Positions 57,409-64,000 of a DNA stretch of 64,000 nt are shown piece by piece. This DNA is from Corynebacterium sp. KPL1814 (GTDB lineage: Bacteria; Actinomycetota; Actinomycetes; Mycobacteriales; Mycobacteriaceae). Both the position numbers and the translations under genes were made by a program. The DNA is taken from positions 1 to 64,000 of the forward strand of contig NZ_KI515776.1 of the NCBI RefSeq assembly GCF_000478175.1, given 5' to 3'. The first letter of the stretch is position 1. Each line of letters opens with the position of its first letter. The notes under the pieces were generated by a model, which saw only the letters and a list, made by a program, of their open reading frames with translations, was not told the origin of the DNA and made no database searches.

Positions 57409-57717
57409 ATGGCTAATTACCTTTATGTGCGCACCGAACTATCCGTCCCGGGAGTGGGCTCAGCGGTCCACCTCGCAGAATTAGAAGAACACGATGCCCA
57501 GCGCTGCCGCATGCATCGCATGATCGCTTTGGATCCCGCGGACTCCATCGTCGGTGTAGCGACCCCAAATAGTTCCACGGGAAACGTGGACAAGCCGCAA
57601 GAAGTAGTTCCGCACCCCGATACCTACGATGAGTTCCCGGATATTAGCGCCCGCTATATGAACCAAGAACAGTTTGAGGCGCTGTGGACGGAGGCTACCA
57701 CCAAGTTTGGGCTTTAG
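57409..57717 (+). CDS. Conserved small protein of unknown function
   Basis: A 102-residue soluble acidic protein, starting 6 bp after the symporter-family gene and probably co-transcribed. It contains LAELEEHDAQRCRMHRMIALD, which could be a helix that binds a partner. I do not recognise the family with certainty. Confidence 0.6.
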   Translation: MANYLYVRTELSVPGVGSAVHLAELEEHDAQRCRMHRMIALDPADSIVGVATPNSSTGNVDKPQEVVPHPDTYDEFPDISARYMNQEQFEALWTEATTKFGL

Positions 57718-57728
57718 CTAAGCGCGGG

Positions 57729-58061
57729 CTAGAGCACCAAGTTCACTAGGATCATATAGAACGCGGTCCCGCAGAAGATGGATAATCCGGAATCCCGCTT
57801 CCACCTGTGCAGCCCAGCGGTGACCAACACACCCAGCAAGACTGGCCATAGGCCGCCGGTGCCATCCGCCTGTCCGGCAACGGCATAGACCACCAGGATC
57901 GTCATTACGCCCACGGGCATCATCAAGCCCAGCAGCGAAAAGAACTCGCTATCTTTCATCCACTTCTTTGCGGAGAAGGGAAGCTCCCGCAATAAAACGG
58001 TCACGATGCCAACGGGGATAAGGACCGCGGCAATCGCGCCTAAGCTGACTCCCGCCGGCAT
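57729..58061 (-). CDS. azlD: AzlD-family branched-chain amino acid exporter subunit
   Basis: A 110-residue protein with four membrane segments, the AzlD/BrnE small subunit. The ATG abuts the azlC stop. With AzlC it exports branched-chain amino acids, and in C. glutamicum (as BrnFE) also methionine. The Lrp regulator usually next to brnFE is not here. Confidence 0.87.
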   Translation of the reverse strand: MPAGVSLGAIAAVLIPVGIVTVLLRELPFSAKKWMKDSEFFSLLGLMMPVGVMTILVVYAVAGQADGTGGLWPVLLGVLVTAGLHRWKRDSGLSIFCGTAFYMILVNLVL

Positions 58062-58793
58062 TTAGTCATCCTCCTTCACGGTCGTGGAGGCAAGCGGCTG
58101 CAGCCGCCAGGTGAGCGCGTTATCTACGCGAGGCGATAGATAGCGAATGATGAGCAACAGGAAATAGGCGCTCAGGGAGAGCATCAGCAGCTGCCCCGGG
58201 GTAATGAAAGCGGCGAGAATACCCAAGGCTGCAGCGGATAGCGGGAGGAACAGATCCTGATTATTGCGGAAGGAGTCCATCGCCAAGACGACGAAGAGGG
58301 CAACAAGCGCGAATTCCATTCCCTCGACGGAGGAGGGGATTACCTGGCCGGCGAGTGCACCAACGAGTCCGCCGCCCACCCACAGCATTTGGCAAAAGAT
58401 TTGGATGCTCAGGATGCGGGTGCCGCTCAGCCGCTCCTCGCGCGGCAGTGCCGAGACGATGGCATACGTTTCATCCGTGAGGGCATAGGTGGAATAGGCC
58501 TTGCCCACGGGGGACTTAATCCGCTTGCGGGGAAACGTTAGCCCATAAAAGATATGGCGGAAATTCACCATAAAACCGGTAAGCAGCGAGGAAAGCGCGG
58601 AAACTCCGCCGGTAACCATGGAAATGGCGAGAAACTCCATAGAACCGGCGTAGATGACGATGGAAAATATGGGCGTCCACCACCAGCTAAAGCCGGATTG
58701 GACCATCAGGAGGCCAAAAGCCAAGCCCAATGGAATTAGCCCGAGAGCCGCCGCCCACGTGTCTTTAATGCCCTTGTGGATTTCCTCGCGCAT
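58062..58793 (-). CDS. azlC: AzlC-family branched-chain amino acid exporter subunit
   Basis: A 243-residue large subunit (BrnF-like) with IPLGLAFGLLMVQSGFSWWW, YAGSMEFLAI, MVNFRHIFYGL and TDETYAI, all AzlC hallmarks. TACACT lies 7 bases before the ATG with no ribosome site, so a leaderless mRNA is likely. Confidence 0.9.
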   Translation of the reverse strand: MREEIHKGIKDTWAAALGLIPLGLAFGLLMVQSGFSWWWTPIFSIVIYAGSMEFLAISMVTGGVSALSSLLTGFMVNFRHIFYGLTFPRKRIKSPVGKAYSTYALTDETYAIVSALPREERLSGTRILSIQIFCQMLWVGGGLVGALAGQVIPSSVEGMEFALVALFVVLAMDSFRNNQDLFLPLSAAALGILAAFITPGQLLMLSLSAYFLLLIIRYLSPRVDNALTWRLQPLASTTVKEDD

Positions 58794-58832
58794 ACGGGTT
58801 AGTGTAACCGATCACTTTCCGCCGCCTAGGAA

Positions 58833-59429
58833 TTAATTATCATCCACATTCACGGGATAGGTGGAATACAACGGCAAGGGCATAGGCTGGCGTTTCATGA
58901 CATCGGCCCATAGATCGGCCGGGCCTGGGGCCACCACGTCCTGCGCTAGGGCGGGTGCTACGAACCATTCGCCGGCTTCGATTTCTTCCTCCAGTTGCCC
59001 GGGACCCCACTCGGCGTAACCGGCAAACATGCGCGTCCCGGTGACCAGCGGCTCGATATCTTCCGGGTTGGAGCGCAGATCCACGTGCGCTAGGCGCGGT
59101 GCGAGGCGGCTGAGTTGTTCTTCTTTATCTGGATCCACACCTTGCTTGGTCTGCGCCAAGCCCACGACGGATTGCTGGTTGAGCGGACCGCCGATATACA
59201 GCGCCTGCGGTTTAGCAACGACGGGCATCCATTCTGGAAGCACGTTAAAAATGGCCACTTCTGAGCGCTTAGTGAGGTCCACGCCAAAGGTCATCATGTC
59301 ATTGTGCTCAACCAGCAGGATGACAGAACGGGCGAATTCTGGGGACAGCATCCCCGGTGCGGACACGAGTAATTGCCCAGGGGCGGGTTCGTTGCGCTCG
59401 AGGGCATTAAATAATCTATCGGCAAACAT
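58833..59429 (-). CDS. YqgE/AlgH family protein (UPF0301)
   Basis: A 198-residue protein with GQLLVSAPGMLSPEFARSVI, LYIGGPLNQQSV and FAGYAEWGPGQLEEEIEAG, all diagnostic of the family. Its function is unsettled. The ATG at 59429 shares one base with the cca stop, so the genes are translationally coupled. Confidence 0.9.
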   Translation of the reverse strand: MFADRLFNALERNEPAPGQLLVSAPGMLSPEFARSVILLVEHNDMMTFGVDLTKRSEVAIFNVLPEWMPVVAKPQALYIGGPLNQQSVVGLAQTKQGVDPDKEEQLSRLAPRLAHVDLRSNPEDIEPLVTGTRMFAGYAEWGPGQLEEEIEAGEWFVAPALAQDVVAPGPADLWADVMKRQPMPLPLYSTYPVNVDDN

Positions 59430-60865
59430 CACTGTTTAGACTCCCACCACTGACGCAACTTCGCAATAGCCTCTTCCCGCTCGAGGGGGCCGTACTCCAA
59501 GCGCATTTCCTTCAAGTAGGACCAAGCCTGACCCACTTCGGGCCCAGGGGAGAGGCCCAGGATTTCCATGATCTCGTTACCATCGAGGTCCGGGCGCACC
59601 CGCGCGAGGTCTTCCTTGCGGCCAATCTCCGCGATTCGCTCCTCCAATTGGTCATAGGTGCGCTGCAAGCGGCGCGCCTTCTTGGCATTGCGGGTAGTGC
59701 AATCGGCGCGCACCAGCTTGTGCAGGCGGGGAAGGAGGTCACCCGCGTCGTTCACATAGCGCCGCACGGCAGAATCGGTCCATTGATTTTCCCCAAAGCC
59801 ATGGAAACGCATGTGCAGGTACACCAACTGGCCAATATCTTCCGTCGTGGCCTTGGGGTATTTCAGCTTCCGCAGCCGCTTCCGCGTGAGCTTGGCGCCC
59901 ACCACCTCGTGGTGGTGGAAAGAAACCTTACCGTCGGTGTTATCGAAGGTATCGGGCTTGCCGATGTCATGCAGCAATGCGGCCCACCGCAATACCAAGT
60001 CGGGACCGTCCTCTTCTTGATCCATCGCCTGGCGCAGCACCTTCAACGAATGCGCGTAGACGTCCTTATGCTGCGCGTGCTCGTCCGTGGTCATGCGCAG
60101 GGCAGGGATCTCCGGGAAGATATAGTCCGCAATCCCGGTATTGACCAGTAGGTCGATGCCATCCCACGGCGCCTTGCCGCAGATGAGCTTATCCAGCTCC
60201 ACTTGAACGCGCTCTACCGTAATCCGCTGGATCTCTGCCGCCATATCGCGCATGGCAGCAACCACGCGGTCTGCCACGTGAAACTCTAATTGGGACGCAA
60301 AGCGCGCGGCGCGCAGCATCCGCAGTGGATCATCGTGGAAGGAGATTTCCGGTTTATCGGGGGTGTCGAGCACCTTGTTGGCCACATCGTGGAGGCCGCC
60401 GAGGGGATCGTGGAACTCAAAGGTGGCATCGGCAAGCAGCTCAATAGCCATGGCATTGACCTTGAAGTCGCGCCGCACCAAATCGCCTTCCAGGCTATCG
60501 CCGTAGATGACCTCGGGGTTGCGGGACTGCCCATCATAGGAATCAGAGCGGAAGGTGGTGATTTCTATCTGTTGGCCCTTGTACACGGCGGATACGGTGC
60601 CATAGGCAATGCCGGTATCCCATACCGTTTCGGCCCACTCATCCAGGATTTCCTTGACCACCTCTGGGCGCGCTGGGGTGGTGAAGTCCAGATCATTGCC
60701 CAAGCGGCCGAGGAGGGCATCGCGCACCGAGCCGCCCACGAGGTAGAGGGCATGTCCGCGCGCGCTGAATTTCTCCACCAGCCCGCTCAATAAGCCACTG
60801 AGCGAGTTCACGGTAGACTCCGCGCGCGCAAGAACGCCGATTAACTGAGTGTCCTGAAAATTCAC
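59429..60865 (-). CDS. cca: CCA tRNA nucleotidyltransferase
   Basis: A 478-residue class II nucleotidyltransferase with an HD domain. It has [22 protein letters not shown], the [10 protein letters not shown] segment, [16 protein letters not shown] and the HD motif LLHDIGKP. It adds or repairs the CCA end of tRNAs. The start is taken as GTG 60865 (VNFQDTQ): TAGACT lies 7 bases upstream, suggesting a leaderless mRNA. The upstream open frame to 61033 is Arg-rich shadow of the Nudix gene. In mycobacteria the orthologue is named pcnA. Confidence 0.9.
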   Translation of the reverse strand: MNFQDTQLIGVLARAESTVNSLSGLLSGLVEKFSARGHALYLVGGSVRDALLGRLGNDLDFTTPARPEVVKEILDEWAETVWDTGIAYGTVSAVYKGQQIEITTFRSDSYDGQSRNPEVIYGDSLEGDLVRRDFKVNAMAIELLADATFEFHDPLGGLHDVANKVLDTPDKPEISFHDDPLRMLRAARFASQLEFHVADRVVAAMRDMAAEIQRITVERVQVELDKLICGKAPWDGIDLLVNTGIADYIFPEIPALRMTTDEHAQHKDVYAHSLKVLRQAMDQEEDGPDLVLRWAALLHDIGKPDTFDNTDGKVSFHHHEVVGAKLTRKRLRKLKYPKATTEDIGQLVYLHMRFHGFGENQWTDSAVRRYVNDAGDLLPRLHKLVRADCTTRNAKKARRLQRTYDQLEERIAEIGRKEDLARVRPDLDGNEIMEILGLSPGPEVGQAWSYLKEMRLEYGPLEREEAIAKLRQWWESKQ

Positions 60866-60893
60866 GGGTGAGAGTCTACTACGATTGGCAGGG

Positions 60894-61559
60894 ATGACTA
60901 ACCAAGAACAAGGCTCCGCGCAAGGCCCCTCCAAAGGAGGCGGCCGTAGCCGTAACCGGCGCCGGCGCCGGCGGCGGCCGGATAACCGCACGCGCCGCAA
61001 CACCCAGCAGCGCAGGCAGCAACGCGGCGGCAATAATCACGGCACCTCCACCGTCATGGAGACCCGCGATGAGACATCTGCGGGCGGGCTCGTAATCTCC
61101 GGGCTGGCCGAGTGCGTCGACGGCAACGGTAAGGCGGACCTGTCCCGCGTCTACGTAGCGCTGATTGGGCGCTTAGACCGCCGCGGGCGTTTATTGTGGT
61201 CCATGCCCAAGGGGCACGTGGAAAATGACGAGGCCAAGGAGGTCACCGCAGAGCGCGAGGTATGGGAAGAAACCGGTATTTCTGGCGAGGTTTTCGCTGA
61301 CCTCGGCGTGATCGATTATTGGTTCGTTTCTGATGGCGTCCGCATTCACAAGACGGTGCACCACCATCTGCTGCGCTTTGTGGACGGCATCATGAACGAT
61401 GAGGATCCAGAGGTTACCGAGGTGTCCTGGGTTCCCGTTTCTGAACTCATCGAGCACTTGGCGTACGCGGACGAACGTAAGCTCGCGCGCATCGCGCACG
61501 ATCTCCTCCCGGATCTCGCACGAAAGGAAGCCGACGCAGGGAAAGCGACCCCACGCTAA
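60894..61559 (+). CDS. Nudix hydrolase with Arg-rich N-terminus
   Basis: A 221-residue protein. The first ~50 residues are very basic ([19 protein letters not shown]), a likely nucleic-acid-binding tail. The Nudix box [23 protein letters not shown] fits G-x5-E-x7-RE-x2-EE-x-G-(I/L/V) exactly. Placed like MutT4 (Rv3908) between pcnA and the DUF6049 gene. The substrate is not known. Probably leaderless. Confidence 0.87.
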   Translation: MTNQEQGSAQGPSKGGGRSRNRRRRRRRPDNRTRRNTQQRRQQRGGNNHGTSTVMETRDETSAGGLVISGLAECVDGNGKADLSRVYVALIGRLDRRGRLLWSMPKGHVENDEAKEVTAEREVWEETGISGEVFADLGVIDYWFVSDGVRIHKTVHHHLLRFVDGIMNDEDPEVTEVSWVPVSELIEHLAYADERKLARIAHDLLPDLARKEADAGKATPR

Positions 61560-63790
61560 TGCACAAGCGCCTCAGATCACTCGCCGCGGCTGGCGGTTGC
61601 GCGGTACTTGCCGGTTGGGGATTGTTCTTACCAAGCGCGGCGGCCCAAATGGACTCTGTCCCGGACGAGCAGAAGGATATCCAAGCCTGGTTGGGCGCGC
61701 GCGGGCCGGAGCGCGCCGATCTGGATCTTATCGATGCCCAGCCCTTTACCGTAGGCACTGACCTGCAGCTTCGCTTCCGCGTGCATAACCCCACCGATCA
61801 GCCCTTGGAAGATCTGCAGGTAACTAGCCGCCGCGGCGATAGCGTGGCCGATGCGGCAGAAGCGCGTACGGAAATGGCCACCGGCGATTTTCCTTATTAT
61901 GGCTCGGGTATGACGACAGCACCGCTGCAGCCAGGGGAAACCCGGGAGATAAGCTTCACCGTGCCCAGTGGCTTAGATGCCGAGCGTACCTTGGCAATCA
62001 ATGAACCCGGCGCCTATCCGCTGTTATTTACCCTGACCGGCACTCTCGAGGGCGATGCGGTCAGCTTGGCAGAGGAACGCTTTGTGGCCCAGTTCTCTGG
62101 AGACGGGCCGACAGATGCCGGACATACCGCGGCAGCGGAAGAAGCGGCACCAGAAGAAGAACACGACGAAGCCGAAGAACCCCAATCGCACGATCTCACG
62201 GTGGTCTATCCCATCAGCGCGAACTTAAACATCGTCCCCGGCGGGCTCGGGGGAGAAGAGCTCATCTTGTCCTCCGATGAGTTAGGGCACGAGCTGCACG
62301 AAGGCGGCCGCCTCGATAAGTTGGTTTCTACCTACGAGGATCATGACCTGCAGGGGGCCGGCTGTGTGGCCATCGACCCCGCGCTGCTCGATACCGTCAA
62401 CCGCATGTCGCAAGGCTATACGGTCAATTCCACCCGCCCCGCCCAAGGCGATCGCCCCAAGCGCCTGCGCGATTCCTGGTCGCGGGGCAGTGACGATGAC
62501 AAGGGGGAGCCAGGCGATGCGAAAAATGATGCCGAGCGGTGGCTGGAGCGCCTGCGCGAGTTGGATTGCTTCATCGCCATGCCCTGGGCCAATGCGAATG
62601 CCTCTGCGGTAGCAAGGGCTAATAATCCCGCCCTTGTCTTTGAGGGTTTGCAGCGCGGCAACCAAACCATCGAACGCGTCCTGGGCAAGGCCCCGGCCAG
62701 CAATATCTTGGCGGTAGGTTCCGGCTATATTGACCAAAAATTGCCGGTTCCATCCCTGGTTGCGGATAACTCGAACTGGTCCGGCGAGGCCGCGACTTTC
62801 GATTCCTCCCTTGGCGCCCTGCTATCCCAAACCGGCTCCAAGCCGCAGACGGTGGGCTATTCCAACCCGGAGCTGCGCTATGACTACGCCAAAGATTCTG
62901 CTCTGTCTCGCGCCATCACGGGCGAGGCGGCCCTCAGCCTCGCGGGCGGGGAAGATACCGTGGCCAAGCTTCCCAACTACTTAGACCCAAGCGCGGCCGA
63001 ACATGCACTCGCCGCCGCGGAAGACTTGCTCGACTCCGGCCACTCCCGTCCCCGCGGGATCAGCGCGGTGGAATTGCAGCAGGGCGATCCGAACGCTCCC
63101 ACCGGCAGCCCCTTTATCGATCCGGCGGTCTTTTCGGAACCCGAATTGGCCCGCGTTGAGCAACAGGCGCGCTATACCGATGAGCTGATGAATATCGTGG
63201 TCGATGACCCTGATATCACCATGACGCGCTCTGAATTCGTGCTGCCGCTGCGCCGCGATCTCCTCAATTCCTTATCGCTTAATAATCGCGATAGCTTGGC
63301 CACCCACGCGGCAGCGCGCCAGTCCTTTTCCCGCACTATGGAGATGCACTCTAATACGCTGCGGGATTTGCGCGATTCCGTTTCCCTCATCCCGCCGGGC
63401 AATGTTTATACCCGCGTATCTGAGTCATCGCCGCTGCTCATCGTGGCCGAAAATGGCCTGCCATTGCCGGTGGAGGCAAAGCTGCAATACGATGCCCCCG
63501 ATGGCGCGCGGCTCAACACGCCCAAAAGCGTCCGTATTCCCGCTAAGGGCTCTATTACTGTATCCATGACCGCTGATATGCCGAAGGACGCGGATCGCAC
63601 AGATATTGGGCTGTGGCTGGCCACACCTAAAGATCAGACCATTTCGCAGCCCATCACTATCTCCGTGCAGACACGTGCCGGTATCGTAACCTTATACGCT
63701 GCCGGCATAGCCGGCGCTCTCGCGCTGGTTTTGGCTACGCTCTTTCGGCTTGGCCGTCACCGACGCAAAAATCACAAGGCTGAAAAGTAA
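61559..63790 (+). CDS. DUF6049 family exported membrane protein
   Basis: A 743-residue protein with a signal peptide (LAAAGGCAVLAGWGLFLPSA), a long outer region and one C-terminal membrane helix (IVTLYAAGIAGALALVLATL) with a basic tail. It corresponds in place and layout to Rv3909 of M. tuberculosis. The function is unknown, but the constant neighbour murJ suggests a role in cell-wall assembly. Its ATG overlaps the Nudix stop by one base. Confidence 0.85.
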   Translation: MHKRLRSLAAAGGCAVLAGWGLFLPSAAAQMDSVPDEQKDIQAWLGARGPERADLDLIDAQPFTVGTDLQLRFRVHNPTDQPLEDLQVTSRRGDSVADAAEARTEMATGDFPYYGSGMTTAPLQPGETREISFTVPSGLDAERTLAINEPGAYPLLFTLTGTLEGDAVSLAEERFVAQFSGDGPTDAGHTAAAEEAAPEEEHDEAEEPQSHDLTVVYPISANLNIVPGGLGGEELILSSDELGHELHEGGRLDKLVSTYEDHDLQGAGCVAIDPALLDTVNRMSQGYTVNSTRPAQGDRPKRLRDSWSRGSDDDKGEPGDAKNDAERWLERLRELDCFIAMPWANANASAVARANNPALVFEGLQRGNQTIERVLGKAPASNILAVGSGYIDQKLPVPSLVADNSNWSGEAATFDSSLGALLSQTGSKPQTVGYSNPELRYDYAKDSALSRAITGEAALSLAGGEDTVAKLPNYLDPSAAEHALAAAEDLLDSGHSRPRGISAVELQQGDPNAPTGSPFIDPAVFSEPELARVEQQARYTDELMNIVVDDPDITMTRSEFVLPLRRDLLNSLSLNNRDSLATHAAARQSFSRTMEMHSNTLRDLRDSVSLIPPGNVYTRVSESSPLLIVAENGLPLPVEAKLQYDAPDGARLNTPKSVRIPAKGSITVSMTADMPKDADRTDIGLWLATPKDQTISQPITISVQTRAGIVTLYAAGIAGALALVLATLFRLGRHRRKNHKAEK

Positions 63791-63810
63791 AAGTTGAAGT
63801 TGTATCCTCT

Positions 63811-64000
63811 ATGACCGAAAAAGATGGCCGTCAGGCCCACCACGCGGAGAAGGCACCTGCGGGCGCGGTAGACCCCACGGATACCGCCCCAAATGCGGAA
63901 GAGAACCGTGTCCCGGTTACCGCCGGCGCGCGCAGCCGCATCGTGCGCGCCTCTCCACCCGCACCGGTACCGGAAAAGCGGCTCAAGCCCTCAGTGCAGA
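63811..64000 (+). CDS. murJ: Lipid II flippase, 5' part
   Basis: Sixty-three codons of an open frame starting at ATG 63811 and running off the window. The visible part is a polar, Pro/Ala/Glu-rich cytoplasmic tail (MTEKDGRQAHHAEKA). The identity rests on gene order (cca, Nudix, DUF6049, then mviN/murJ in mycobacteria and corynebacteria). Confidence 0.7.
   Translation, partial: MTEKDGRQAHHAEKAPAGAVDPTDTAPNAEENRVPVTAGARSRIVRASPPAPVPEKRLKPSVQ

Noticed and set aside
60275..60287. parS-like CCACGTGAAAC in cca
   Set aside because: Only one arm matches; three mismatches in the other arm.
60866..61033. N-terminal extension of the cca reading frame
   Set aside because: The extra residues are Arg-rich shadow of the Nudix tail, and the family start fits GTG 60865.

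Overview
The window is chromosomal DNA from a Corynebacterium. Support for this includes rpsF-ssb-rplI next to dnaB, ponA with a GT87 mannosyltransferase-like gene, ino1, a MarR-USP pair, a trp operon with a Trp-rich leader peptide, a heme-type ChrSA/HrtBA locus, and the cca-Nudix-DUF6049-murJ block shared with mycobacteria. Many genes also appear to have leaderless starts. Several signs place the window in the origin-proximal part of the chromosome: an rRNA operon leader at the left edge, a cluster of DnaA boxes upstream of dnaB, and at least six perfect parS sites between 45.1 and 56.4 kb. No phage, transposon, CRISPR array, tRNA gene or clear pseudogene was found.

Layout. 0-2.5 kb: a 16S rRNA leader on the minus strand, then a GntR-controlled ABC transporter operon. 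2.6-5.0 kb: a NYN-domain protein, a PspA-like protein and thioredoxin. 5.0-9.3 kb: a copper chaperone and copper P-type ATPase behind a palindromic copper box, a NiaP-like transporter and a VanZ-like protein. 9.3-12.6 kb: dnaB, a DnaA-box cluster, rplI, ssb and rpsF. 12.7-17.0 kb: a cell-wall operon (ponA, GT87, small membrane protein) and a DUF5318 gene. 17.2-25.4 kb: ino1, a MarR regulator, a USP, trhO, DUF1846, nei and nnr. 25.4-28.8 kb: hrtBA divergent from chrSA. 28.8-32.3 kb: two oxidoreductases, a MarR regulator and a gene of unknown function.

32.3-35.3 kb holds the most striking cassette: a MntR-type manganese regulator, nrdI, an nrdF and a flavin reductase, all on the minus strand. 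The NrdF has lost three of the carboxylate metal ligands and carries Gln116, Ser176 and Lys210 in their place. This is the QSK pattern of the metal-free, DOPA-radical (class Ie) ribonucleotide reductase small subunits. No nrdE lies beside it. The likely role, by inference, is to keep deoxynucleotide synthesis going when Mn and Fe are withheld.

35.3-44.6 kb: leuS, a secreted alkaline phosphatase, an 861-residue protein of unknown family, a MOSC protein and an MFS transporter. 44.8-53.3 kb: a succinate-semialdehyde dehydrogenase gene and the divergent trpL-E-G-D-CF-B-A operon with a complete attenuator. The parS centromere sites are embedded in these coding sequences, where they are mostly read as Val-Ser-Arg-Glu-Thr. 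53.4-58.8 kb: a dicarboxylate symporter, a SdpI-like protein, a Tat-type Rieske lipoprotein, a bile-acid-symporter-family protein and an AzlCD (BrnFE-like) exporter. 58.8-64 kb: yqgE, cca, a Nudix hydrolase, a DUF6049 protein and the first 63 codons of murJ.
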